Origin: Bacteroidales bacterium
GTDB taxonomy: Bacteria > Bacteroidota > Bacteroidia > Bacteroidales > Tenuifilaceae
Direction of reading: 5' to 3'
Length of the DNA stretch: 14,052 nucleotides
Assembly: GCA_008933525.1 (NCBI GenBank)
Contig: WBUV01000032.1
Location: forward strand, 1-14,052
Shown: one piece after another, positions 6,589-13,859 of the stretch
Position numbering within the stretch: position 1 is the stretch's first letter
Layout of the letters: each line of letters opens with the position of its first letter
The notes under the pieces: model-generated
The model's input: only the letters and a program-made list of their open reading frames with translations
What the model was told of the DNA's origin: nothing
Database searches by the model: none
Program-made: the position numbers and the translations under genes

Positions 6589-7146
6589 ATGGAAATTAAA
6601 GGCTCTGCTGTAAAAGCTACACCAGATTTTGTAAAGGCAAATTTCTACAACCGCTATAACGAATGGGTTAAATCGCTACCCGAAACATCGAGGCATATTA
6701 TCGAACAGCCAATATACGCCACAACTTGGTACTCATTAATGGAATCGGTAATTATTCCAACCCAAAAAGTAGCCGATTTATTTTATGGAGGAGATCATAC
6801 AATGGCTGCTCGTGAAATTGGAAAATTCAGCTCCGATGTTGCCCTTAAAGGTATTTATAAGATATTTGTCAGGATCAGCTCTCCACATTTTGTGTTGAGC
6901 CGTGCGTCCAACATTTTCTCCACATATTACCAACCCGCAGATATTAAAGTAATTGAGTCGGCCGAAAAGAAAACAGTTCTTCAATTGGCCAAATTTCACC
7001 CAAACGAGAAATTAATTATGGAGCGGATTGCTGGTTGGATTGAGCATACCCTTGAAATAACGCTAAAATCGCCATTAAAAGTTGAAGTTGAGAATAAGGT
7101 GGAAGGCAATCAACTTTCATCAAAGATTACTGCTATGTGGGATTAA
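6589..7146 (+). CDS. Uncharacterised protein, V4R/DUF2378-like
   Basis: This is a 185-residue soluble protein without signal peptide or membrane segment. I do not recognise a named family with certainty. The arrangement resembles the DUF2378/V4R/haem-NO-binding-like superfamily, which holds small-ligand-sensing alpha/beta domains. It shows an aromatic-rich helix WYSLMESVIIPTQKVADLFY, then GGDHTMAAREIGKFSSDVAL, a helix ending in SRASNIFSTYYQP, then two strands and a helix MERIAGWIEHTLEIT with a final strand. No catalytic residue stands out. It is transcribed alone from its own promoter, is divergent from the hemerythrin/LuxR pair with which it shares a regulatory spacer, and ends at a strong terminator. 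A role in the same stress or ligand response is inferred from position only. The ATG at 6589 follows an AT-rich leader. Confidence 0.75.
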   Translation: MEIKGSAVKATPDFVKANFYNRYNEWVKSLPETSRHIIEQPIYATTWYSLMESVIIPTQKVADLFYGGDHTMAAREIGKFSSDVALKGIYKIFVRISSPHFVLSRASNIFSTYYQPADIKVIESAEKKTVLQLAKFHPNEKLIMERIAGWIEHTLEITLKSPLKVEVENKVEGNQLSSKITAMWD

Positions 7147-7175
7147 AACAAATCATATTAATATTTTTACAACTC

Positions 7176-7212
7176 ATCCCGATGATTCAACAGCTCATCG
7201 GGATTTTTTTTT
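7176..7212 (+). terminator. Rho-independent terminator
   Basis: ATCCCGATGA (7176-7185) and TCATCGGGAT (7195-7204) form a perfect 10-bp stem with a 9-nt loop. The run of nine T at 7204-7212 begins with the last stem base. It starts 30 bp after the stop of the 6589 gene and separates it from the TonB-dependent receptor gene. Confidence 0.93.
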
Positions 7213-7236
7213 AATAGAAATTTGGATGCTGCAATT

Positions 7237-7269
7237 TTGTTTCCGAAACAATGTAAAAGACGGAAACAA
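7237..7269 (+). promoter_or_regulatory. Leader inverted repeat reaching the TonB-receptor start codon
   Basis: TTGTTTCCG (7237-7245) and CGGAAACAA (7261-7269) form a perfect 9-bp dyad. The right arm ends on the A of the ATG at 7269-7271, and the 15-nt loop holds a second ATG followed at once by TAA (7251-7256). If the left arm is transcribed, the hairpin could hide the start region. CAATTTTG at 7232-7239 is a weak -7 candidate; if it is used, the left arm would not be in the RNA and the dyad could be a DNA operator instead. Confidence 0.4.
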
Positions 7270-9404
7270 TGAAAAACTTATTATCAGCAGCATTAATAAT
7301 CGTTTCGATAAGTGTTAATGCTCAAGTTATAGTTAAAGGAAAAATTACCGATAAAAATGGAAGTCCTTTAGTTGGCGCCAACATTATAATTAAAGGAACT
7401 TACGATGGAACTATAACTGATTCCATTGGAAACTATTCTTTAAAAGTAAATACCGAAAACTCCACACTGATTGCAACCTATATGGGTTATATCAATCAGG
7501 AGATTCCGGTAAATACTGCAAAAGGTCAAACAGAAATTAACTTTAAGCTTAAGGAGAGTGCTAATCAGATTGAGGGTGTTGTAATATCGGCTGGCACATT
7601 CGAAACTGCCGATAGAAAAAGAAGCGTAACACTACAACCACTCGATATTGTTACAACTCCTAGCGCCACTGGCGATATTTACGGAGCGTTAACTTCGCTA
7701 CCAGGGACAGCAACCATTGGCGAGGATGGCCGTCTATTTGTTCGCGGTGGCGATGGTTACGAGAGCAAAACCTTTATTGATGGTTTACTCTCAAAGAAAC
7801 CATACAGTTCCAACGTTCCCGATTTACCCAGCCGTGGACGTTTCTCACCATTCCTTTTTAGCGGAACAACATTCAGCACTGGAGGTTACTCTGCAGAGTA
7901 TGGCCAGGCTCTATCGTCGGCACTAATATTAAACTCTAATTCACTACCACAAAAAAACCAAACGGATATTTCGTTGATGACTGTTGGTGGTGGTGTTACC
8001 CAAACAATCAAGTCCGAAAACTCTTCAATATCGGCTGGTGTTGAGTACTTTAACCTTGCTCCATACTCAAAACTTACCACCCAACGTTTTGAGATGAATA
8101 AATACCCTGAGTCTGTTGGATTAACATTAGTTGCTCGTCAAAAAATTGGCGATCATGGAATGTTGAAACTCTTCAGCACTTACTCAGGAACAGAGTTCGG
8201 CTTAAAATACCCCGATTTAACAACTCCGGGCTCAATGTCGAATATTGCCCTTAAAAACAAGAATAACTACTCTAACCTATCGTACACAGACAAATTTGGT
8301 AAAGGGTGGACTTTAAAAAGTGGGATGGCCTTTACTTATGATAAAAATAACCTCAACCTACAGGCGTTCCAGGTAAATGAATCGAACAAAAACCTACAGG
8401 CAAAAATCACCTTAAAGAAGAGTTTTAGCGAGAATGCATCGGTACTGTTTGGAGCCGAGGAGACATTCAACAGTTTCAATCAGGATTATACCGAAACTGC
8501 AACCACTTTCAGCAACAATAGCCATTTCGATGATTTTAACTCGGCTGTGTACGCTGAGGGCGATTATCGGCCAATCGCCAAATTAGCCCTTAGAGCAGGA
8601 GTTAGAGGTGAGCATAGCAGTTTGCTGAACAAATCGAATGTAGGAGCACGACTATCGGCTGCTGTAAAAATCACAAACTCGTCGCAAATATCGCTTGCAT
8701 ACGGAAACTTTTATCAAACACCCGAGGAGGATTTACTACGCTTTACCCATAACTTGAGTTTTGAAAAAGCCGACCACTATATTGCCAACTACCAATGGGA
8801 AAAAAGTAATAGGATATTTAGAATTGAAGCCTACAGAAAGAATTACAAAGATTTGGTAACCTACAACCCAAATGAGTACTGGAATGGCGATTTCTACAAG
8901 AATTCAGGAGGAGGACACTCACAGGGTATTGATGTATTCTACCGCGACCGAATGACATTTAGAACACTTGAATTCTGGATTTCATACTCCTACGTGGACT
9001 CTAAACGAAAGTATCGTTACTACCCTGAAATGGTAACACCATCTTTCGCACCAACTCACTCGGCCAGTTTTGTGGCAAAGAAATGGGTGCAAAGCATTAC
9101 CACACAGTTTGGGCTATCGACCACGTTCTCAACCGGTCGCCCTTACAATAACCCAAATAGCACAGAGTTTATGGATGGCCGTGCACCGTTTTACCACGAT
9201 ATCAGCATAAACTGTAGCCATTTACGAACAATCTTTGGGAAATCGGCAATTATCTACGCATCGATAAATAATTTATTGGGTCGCGATAATATATACGGCT
9301 ACCGTTACTATAGCCAACCCAACACTGATGGAGTCTACGAGGCCTTTCCGCTCAAAAACGATAGTAAAAGGTTCTACTTCGCGGGAATATTCATAACACT
9401 CTAA
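7269..9404 (+). CDS. TonB-dependent outer-membrane receptor
   Basis: This 711-residue TonB-dependent transporter imports a ligand across the outer membrane using ExbBD-TonB energy. It has a signal peptide MKNLLSAALIIVSISVNA and a carboxypeptidase-D regulatory-like Ig domain at about 20-95 (VIVKGKITDKNGSPLVGANI...TYMGY). The plug domain at about 100-215 includes LFVRGGDGYESKTFIDGL and FSTGGYSAEYGQALSSAL. The beta barrel runs at about 220-711 with alternating aromatic strands and a C-terminal strand ending FAGIFITL. There is no SusD-like partner next to it and no clear substrate motif. It is led by a possible translational hairpin, and followed by a periodic spacer and a secreted TPR gene, then a kinase/regulator set, which suggests a regulated uptake locus. 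The start at 7269 fits the signal peptide. Confidence 0.93.
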   Translation: MKNLLSAALIIVSISVNAQVIVKGKITDKNGSPLVGANIIIKGTYDGTITDSIGNYSLKVNTENSTLIATYMGYINQEIPVNTAKGQTEINFKLKESANQIEGVVISAGTFETADRKRSVTLQPLDIVTTPSATGDIYGALTSLPGTATIGEDGRLFVRGGDGYESKTFIDGLLSKKPYSSNVPDLPSRGRFSPFLFSGTTFSTGGYSAEYGQALSSALILNSNSLPQKNQTDISLMTVGGGVTQTIKSENSSISAGVEYFNLAPYSKLTTQRFEMNKYPESVGLTLVARQKIGDHGMLKLFSTYSGTEFGLKYPDLTTPGSMSNIALKNKNNYSNLSYTDKFGKGWTLKSGMAFTYDKNNLNLQAFQVNESNKNLQAKITLKKSFSENASVLFGAEETFNSFNQDYTETATTFSNNSHFDDFNSAVYAEGDYRPIAKLALRAGVRGEHSSLLNKSNVGARLSAAVKITNSSQISLAYGNFYQTPEEDLLRFTHNLSFEKADHYIANYQWEKSNRIFRIEAYRKNYKDLVTYNPNEYWNGDFYKNSGGGHSQGIDVFYRDRMTFRTLEFWISYSYVDSKRKYRYYPEMVTPSFAPTHSASFVAKKWVQSITTQFGLSTTFSTGRPYNNPNSTEFMDGRAPFYHDISINCSHLRTIFGKSAIIYASINNLLGRDNIYGYRYYSQPNTDGVYEAFPLKNDSKRFYFAGIFITL

Positions 9405-9422
9405 ACTGATAATTAATGGGTT

Positions 9423-9454
9423 AATAAGTTATTAAGAGAATAAGTTATTAGGTC
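9423..9454 (+). repeat. Two 16-bp tandem units, AATAAGTTATTA-type
   Basis: AATAAGTTATTAAGAG (9423-9438) and AATAAGTTATTAGGTC (9439-9454) are adjacent 16-bp units with identical first 12 bases. They lie just after the TonB-receptor stop. The TAAGTTATTA core is close to the reverse complement (TAAGTGATTA) of the units at 9503-9578. Confidence 0.7.
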
Positions 9455-9502
9455 AATTTACCAACAGTTTAATCAATAAATCACCAGACAACACATTAAA
9501 TC

Positions 9503-9578
9503 AATCACTTAATCACATAATTACTCAATTACATAATCACTTAATTACATAATCACTTAATTACATAATCACTTAATC
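9503..9578 (+). repeat. 16-bp tandem repeat upstream of the secreted TPR gene
   Basis: Units of AATCACTTAATTACAT follow head to tail: 9503-9518 (AATCACTTAATCACAT), 9519-9534 (AATTACTCAATTACAT), two identical copies at 9535-9550 and 9551-9566, then a 12-base partial copy at 9567-9578. The array ends 11 bp before the ATG at 9590 and is in register with the 16-bp units at 9423-9454. No gene is seen in the 9405-9589 spacer. Confidence 0.88.
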
Positions 9579-9589
9579 AATCAACAACA

Positions 9590-10237
9590 ATGAAAAAAAC
9601 AATTTTAACAGCAGCAGTTCTAATGGTATTAGGAACTGCAATGGCACAACAACCAAGTTATGAAAACGCTATGCTCGAAACCTTAACAATGTACGATAGC
9701 GCTAAAACAACTACTGATCTACAAACATTAGCAAGCAGATTCGAGAGAATAGCAACAACTGAAACATCCAAGTGGGAGCCACTCTACTACCATGCATTCC
9801 TCAACATCAACCTAAGCTTTAGGGAAAAGGATGGTGACAAGAAAGATGCTTTGTTGGATATAGCACAAAAAAGTATTGATAAAGCACTAGAGGTAAATGG
9901 CGATAAGTCGGAACTTTATGCACTACAGGGTTTTCTTTATCAGGGTAGAATTCAGGTTAACGCAATGCGTGGCATGACCTACTCGCAAAAAGCATCGGAA
10001 ATACTTGAAAATGCTGTAAAGGAAAACCCAAAGAATCCAAGAGCACTATTCCTACTAGGTCAGAATATTTACTATACCCCAAAAATGTTTGGTGGAGGAG
10101 TAAAAAATGCATTACCTAAATTTCAGGAAGCAAAGGCATTGTTCGAAAACGAGAACGGGAAGACTGGCATTGCACCTAAATGGGGTGCAAAAGCGAATCA
10201 ACGAATGATTGATTCGTGCAACAAAGAAAATAGTTAA
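9590..10237 (+). CDS. Secreted TPR-like protein of the receptor locus
   Basis: This 215-residue exported protein has a signal peptide MKKTILTAAVLMVLGTAMA, cleaved before QQPSYENA. The rest is helical with degenerate TPR-type pairs: ETSKWEPLYYHAFLNINLSF, KSELYALQGFLYQGRIQV and the clearer QKASEILENAVKENPKNPRALFLLG, then a Gly-rich MFGGGVKNALPKFQEAKALF unit. No enzyme motif is visible, and it probably binds a partner in the periplasm. Position right after the TonB-dependent receptor and before a sensor kinase suggests it serves that locus, either helping the receptor or coupling it to signalling; this is inference. A 16-bp tandem repeat array ends just before its start, which may influence expression. 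A strong hairpin follows its stop. Confidence 0.8.
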   Translation: MKKTILTAAVLMVLGTAMAQQPSYENAMLETLTMYDSAKTTTDLQTLASRFERIATTETSKWEPLYYHAFLNINLSFREKDGDKKDALLDIAQKSIDKALEVNGDKSELYALQGFLYQGRIQVNAMRGMTYSQKASEILENAVKENPKNPRALFLLGQNIYYTPKMFGGGVKNALPKFQEAKALFENENGKTGIAPKWGAKANQRMIDSCNKENS

Positions 10238-10255
10238 CTTTGATAGGCAATAACA

Positions 10256-10284
10256 CCCCTAAAGGGTTACAAACCCTTTAGGGG
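10256..10284 (+). promoter_or_regulatory. Strong 13-bp hairpin between TPR and kinase genes
   Basis: CCCCTAAAGGGTT (10256-10268) and AACCCTTTAGGGG (10272-10284) pair perfectly over 13 bp with a 3-nt loop. It lies 18 bp after the TPR stop and 39 bp before the kinase ATG. No T run follows on the plus strand (next bases attataaaaac), so it is not a canonical terminator. Partial termination, message stabilisation or a small palindromic repeat are possible. Confidence 0.7.
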
Positions 10285-10323
10285 ATTATAAAAACATTGT
10301 AACAGAACCCAATTTATAAAAAT

Positions 10324-11364
10324 ATGAATCCTAAGGAAATTAGAAAATTTATAGTCCGCCAACTTATTGATATAGCAATAGCACTTGTTCTTAGTGGATT
10401 TGTAACTTATGCTTTTGCTGGCAACTATCTTTTTAGCAATTTCAGCACCACATATAAAAATCTACTTTTTGGATTCAGCATTGGATTCTCTCTATGGAAA
10501 GGAAATCAGTTTATTGGCTTTATAGGTGATATGTATTTCCCATGGGAGAAAAACCCTAAACGGACTCTACTTGTAAATTCAATTTCATCTATAACATTCA
10601 CCATAATTGATATTTTTGCAGTCAACTATTTGTACCTTAGGTTTGTATTCAATGTTGATATATTTGACAATCCAAGCCGATGGATTTGGCAAATGGTAAT
10701 AACACTATTAATATCACTCCTAATAACCATAAGTTTTTACCTTGCCTATTTCTTTAAATGGTGGAGAATTGCGACCGTAAACGAGGAGAAACTAAAACAG
10801 GAGGCAATTCAGCTCCGTTACGATGCACTTAAAAGTCAAGTAAATCCGCACTTTCTTTTCAATAGTTTAAGCGTACTAAGTTCATTGGTCGATACTGATA
10901 CTGCAAAGGCAAAGCAATTTATCCAGCAATTCTCAGATATTTACCGTTACGTTCTCGACCAAAAGGATAAAGAATTGGTTGCCTTGGATGAGGAAATTCG
11001 GTTCGTAAAATCATATATCAACTTACACGAAATGCGCCACGACGAGAGTTTAAAAATATCTATCGATATTGATAATCTTTCGGGATTCATTATTCCTCTA
11101 TCCCTTCAAACCCTTTTGGAAAATTGCTTTAAGCACAATATAATATCTGAAGAAAAGCCACTTTCAGTAAAACTCTGGAGGGAAAACAATTACATCATTG
11201 TTCAAAACAACCTACAAAAACGCAGAGTTATTCAAGATTCTAACGGAATAGGACTCGAAACAATTAGCAAAAGGTACGAGTACATATCGCAGCATCCTAT
11301 GGAAATTGTTCAGGACGAGAGTCATTTCACCGTTAAAGTTCCAATTATTAAATCTATCTCATAG
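10324..11364 (+). CDS. LytS/YehU-type sensor histidine kinase
   Basis: This is a 346-residue inner-membrane kinase. Four hydrophobic segments (about 11-33, 43-66, 86-108, 122-145) form the sensor part, with no large periplasmic domain, so it probably senses the membrane or a membrane-linked signal. The His_kinase (LytS) core follows: LKSQVNPHFLFNSLSVLSSL with phospho-acceptor His176, an ATPase N-box PLSLQTLLENCFKHN with Asn267, and a G-box SNGIGLETISKRY at 306-318. The cognate partner should be the LytTR regulator at 13104, but two enzyme genes lie between them, unlike the usual adjacent arrangement. Only 3 nt separate its stop from the next ATG, so translation is coupled. Confidence 0.93.
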   Translation: MNPKEIRKFIVRQLIDIAIALVLSGFVTYAFAGNYLFSNFSTTYKNLLFGFSIGFSLWKGNQFIGFIGDMYFPWEKNPKRTLLVNSISSITFTIIDIFAVNYLYLRFVFNVDIFDNPSRWIWQMVITLLISLLITISFYLAYFFKWWRIATVNEEKLKQEAIQLRYDALKSQVNPHFLFNSLSVLSSLVDTDTAKAKQFIQQFSDIYRYVLDQKDKELVALDEEIRFVKSYINLHEMRHDESLKISIDIDNLSGFIIPLSLQTLLENCFKHNIISEEKPLSVKLWRENNYIIVQNNLQKRRVIQDSNGIGLETISKRYEYISQHPMEIVQDESHFTVKVPIIKSIS

Positions 11365-11367
11365 AAA

Positions 11368-11925
11368 ATGAAGTATTTAATACTACTATCAGTACTATTT
11401 TTCGTTTCTGAATTTCTACTGATGCTTGTAAAGCGTTCGAAGAAAATAGAACGGAAACGTCAAAACGATAAGGGTTCACTAGTTTTGCTCTGGGTAGTTA
11501 TAACCATTTGCTTTACTTTTGGCTTTATGTTTGCCAGCTATAGAACTTGGACTCTTATTAATTATGCAATTGCGATTTTAGGCGTTATGGTAATTCTTGC
11601 AGGAGCAATTATTCGTTGGATTTCAATCATTCAGTTAAGTAGTGCTTTTACAGTTAACGTTGCCATAGGAAATAACCACAAACTCAAAACCGATGGGGTT
11701 TACAAGTATGTTCGTCACCCCAGTTACCTTGGACTCTTGCTTATAATGTTTGGATTCTCGGTTAGTATGAATAGCTATATCTCTATTTTGATTATTACAA
11801 TTCCGATGTTGCTAGTAATTCTTTACAGAATTAAGGTTGAAGAGGAAATTCTACTCGCAGAATTTGGGAATGATTATTCTAACTACAAAAACAGAACAAA
11901 AAAACTTATTCCTTGGGTTATTTAA
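11368..11925 (+). CDS. ICMT/PEMT-like membrane methyltransferase family protein
   Basis: This 185-residue polytopic inner-membrane protein has hydrophobic segments at about 2-20, 36-56, 64-84 and 120-153. It carries the isoprenylcysteine-carboxyl-methyltransferase/phospholipid-methyltransferase signature: GVYKYVRHPSYLGLLL (RHPSY at 116-120), then KVEEEILLAEFGNDYSNYKN with the conserved acidic pair near 159-160, ending KLIPWVI. The family transfers a methyl group from S-adenosylmethionine to lipid or lipid-linked substrates. Bacterial members mostly have unknown substrates. It sits inside an operon between a sensor kinase and a secreted amide hydrolase, 3 nt after the former and 18 nt before the latter. 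It may therefore modify a signal lipid or a membrane compound that the operon senses; that is speculation. Confidence 0.87.
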   Translation: MKYLILLSVLFFVSEFLLMLVKRSKKIERKRQNDKGSLVLLWVVITICFTFGFMFASYRTWTLINYAIAILGVMVILAGAIIRWISIIQLSSAFTVNVAIGNNHKLKTDGVYKYVRHPSYLGLLLIMFGFSVSMNSYISILIITIPMLLVILYRIKVEEEILLAEFGNDYSNYKNRTKKLIPWVI

Positions 11926-11943
11926 AATTCAAAAAACCTAGCT

Positions 11944-13071
11944 ATGAAGCACTTAAACCTAGCAATATTTATAGCAGTAATGCTAATTACCAACTCATTG
12001 TATGCTCAAAGCAAACATTCCTGCTCAACATTTCAAATATCATCGGGCGATACAATTGTTGTTGGACACAATTTGGACGATTACTTTACTGTGCCCGGAA
12101 TTGTTGTAGTAAATCCACGGAATATCCAAAAGGAGAATATTTCGTGGTACGATTTAAGAAAAGGCAAAAAGGATGATCAACCACGAATTACATGGAAATC
12201 TAAATATGGCTCAATAACCTACAACACATTTGGCCGAGAATTTATTGATGGTGGTATAAATGAAGCAGGGCTTTACGTAGGCGAAATGACCTTGATGGAG
12301 ACAGAATACTACACCGACCATTCTAAACCAACCTTTTACCACTGTTTCTGGATGCAATACCTGCTCGACAACTACGCAAGCGTAAATGAAGTGATAGAAA
12401 ACTTAACCACCGTTTGTATTGATGGTCATAGCCGCTGGCATTTCTTTATAGCCGATAAAACTGGCGATGTTGCTACAATTGAATTCATTAAAGGCAACCC
12501 AATTATTCATAGGGGCGAAAATTTACCGCACAAGATTCTGTGTAACTCAACCTACAGCAGCGATTTAGATTCACTTAAACTTTACAAAGGATATGGAGGG
12601 GAGAGAATAATTGATATTAACGATAAGGAAAACACAAAACGTACAGTTAGAGCAACCGAACTAATACGAATTTTTAACGAAAATAAACCTAAACCAATTG
12701 TCGAATATAGTTTCGATATGCTTTCATCGCTTAATCTTGGCAATAATCAGTGGCAGGTAGTTTGCGATTTAACCAACCAAAAAATTTACTTCAAAACAAT
12801 TCTTTGCAGTAAAATTAAGTATACTAGCATTAATGAATTTAATTTTGATACAAGCAATCAACTTTACCTAGATATACACAGCGATTTAGAGAATGATATT
12901 ACAGGTAATTTTAAGCCGCTCTCAGCCAAAGCAAATATAAAGATAGTTCGAAAAACTTGTTGGGCAATTGATTTTGGATTCTTTGGGAATATCTTTATGA
13001 AGCCATTTGTTGTTCTTTTTATAGGATCGAAAATGAGCAACTATACCAGTGAGTTTTACTTAAAAGAGTAA
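11944..13071 (+). CDS. Secreted linear amide C-N hydrolase (choloylglycine/penicillin V acylase type Ntn hydrolase)
   Basis: This 375-residue exported enzyme has a signal peptide MKHLNLAIFIAVMLITNSLYA. Shortly after the cleavage site, Cys27 in HSCSTFQISS is the predicted N-terminal nucleophile, freed if processing removes the residues before it. Family features follow: GHNLDDY at 41-47 (His42 where bile-salt hydrolases have Arg), FIDGGINEAGLYVGEMTL at 100-117, HSRWHFFIADKTGDVATIEF at 162-181 and LCNSTYSSDL with candidate oxyanion/active-site Asn201. The family cleaves linear amides such as N-acyl amino acids, bile-acid conjugates or penicillin V. The substrate here is unknown. The C-terminal part (about 290-375) is a less conserved strand-rich region. 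It lies between the methyltransferase and the response regulator in the same operon. Confidence 0.85.
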   Translation: MKHLNLAIFIAVMLITNSLYAQSKHSCSTFQISSGDTIVVGHNLDDYFTVPGIVVVNPRNIQKENISWYDLRKGKKDDQPRITWKSKYGSITYNTFGREFIDGGINEAGLYVGEMTLMETEYYTDHSKPTFYHCFWMQYLLDNYASVNEVIENLTTVCIDGHSRWHFFIADKTGDVATIEFIKGNPIIHRGENLPHKILCNSTYSSDLDSLKLYKGYGGERIIDINDKENTKRTVRATELIRIFNENKPKPIVEYSFDMLSSLNLGNNQWQVVCDLTNQKIYFKTILCSKIKYTSINEFNFDTSNQLYLDIHSDLENDITGNFKPLSAKANIKIVRKTCWAIDFGFFGNIFMKPFVVLFIGSKMSNYTSEFYLKE

Positions 13072-13103
13072 CCTTTCATCATTTTATTGAAAAAGAATAT
13101 CTT

Positions 13104-13859
13104 ATGAACTATATTATTGCCGAGGATGAAAAGTTGACCGCCGACAGGTTAAAAATGATGATTACGTTGCTGCGACCAAGTTATAAATGCCTTGCAGTGT
13201 TTGACTCTGTATCATCGGCAGTTAAATGGCTAAAACAAAATCCTCATCCTCAACTTGCTTTTTTCGATATTCAACTGGCCGATGGCATTAGCTTCGAGAT
13301 TTTTGAACAGGTAAAAATCGATTTTCCGGTAATATTCACCACTGCATATAACGAGTATGCGCTTAAAGCATTCAAGGTTAACAGTATCGATTATCTGCTT
13401 AAGCCCGTGAATGAGAATGAGCTAAAAACGGCTATCGATAAATTTGAAAACACCAGAAACACCGCTACAACCATTGATTCAAGCCAAATTACAACGCTGA
13501 TAAACCAACTAAGCAACAGCTATAAATCGAGGTTTTTGGTGAAGGTTGGCGAGCACCTTAAGATGATTAACTGCAGCGATATTGCCTTTTTTCATAGCAT
13601 GGAAAAATCTACTTTCATACGCAACACCGAGGGGCGCGACTACGCCATTGACCAAACACTCGACCAAATTGAACTGATTGTAAATCCAACGGAATTTTAC
13701 CGTGTAAACCGCAGCTGTATTATTGGAATAAACTCCATTCGCGATATTGTGGCCTACTCCAACAGTCGCCTCAAAATAGTTCCAACTGTAAAAGTCGACG
13801 AGGATATAATTGTCAGCCGCGAGCGCGTATCGGGGTTTAAGGAGTGGTTGGAACGGTAA
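13104..13859 (+). CDS. LytTR-family response regulator
   Basis: This 251-residue cytoplasmic transcription factor has a complete receiver domain at 1 to about 115: Glu7/Asp8 acidic pocket, phospho-acceptor Asp55 in LAFFDIQLADG, Thr80 in VIFTTAYNEYALKAF and Lys100 in DYLLKPV. A linker (about 116-140) leads to a LytTR DNA-binding domain at about 141-251 (RFLVKVGEHLKMINCSDIAF, EFYRVNRSCIIGINSIRDIV, VSRERVSGFKEWLER). LytTR proteins bind direct repeats in promoters. It is the likely partner of the LytS-type kinase at 10324, since both belong to the same two-component subclass and the same strand run. The gap from the hydrolase stop is 32 bp. It is the last gene of the plus-strand run, before repeat-like DNA. 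Confidence 0.95.
   Translation: MNYIIAEDEKLTADRLKMMITLLRPSYKCLAVFDSVSSAVKWLKQNPHPQLAFFDIQLADGISFEIFEQVKIDFPVIFTTAYNEYALKAFKVNSIDYLLKPVNENELKTAIDKFENTRNTATTIDSSQITTLINQLSNSYKSRFLVKVGEHLKMINCSDIAFFHSMEKSTFIRNTEGRDYAIDQTLDQIELIVNPTEFYRVNRSCIIGINSIRDIVAYSNSRLKIVPTVKVDEDIIVSRERVSGFKEWLER

Noticed and set aside
7082..7318. Plus-strand open frame spanning the terminator
   Set aside because: It overlaps the end of the V4R-like gene, reads through the intrinsic terminator and overlaps the receptor signal peptide; not plausible as a gene.
9503..9578. CRISPR-like array
   Set aside because: Units are 16 bp, directly abutting with no unique spacers, and there are no cas genes; it is a plain tandem repeat.
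10256..10284. Intrinsic terminator
   Set aside because: The stem is perfect but no T run follows on the plus strand; kept only as an undefined regulatory hairpin.
11913..12176. Plus-strand 87-codon frame
   Set aside because: Out-of-frame overlap with the signal peptide and nucleophile region of the amide hydrolase; no family features.
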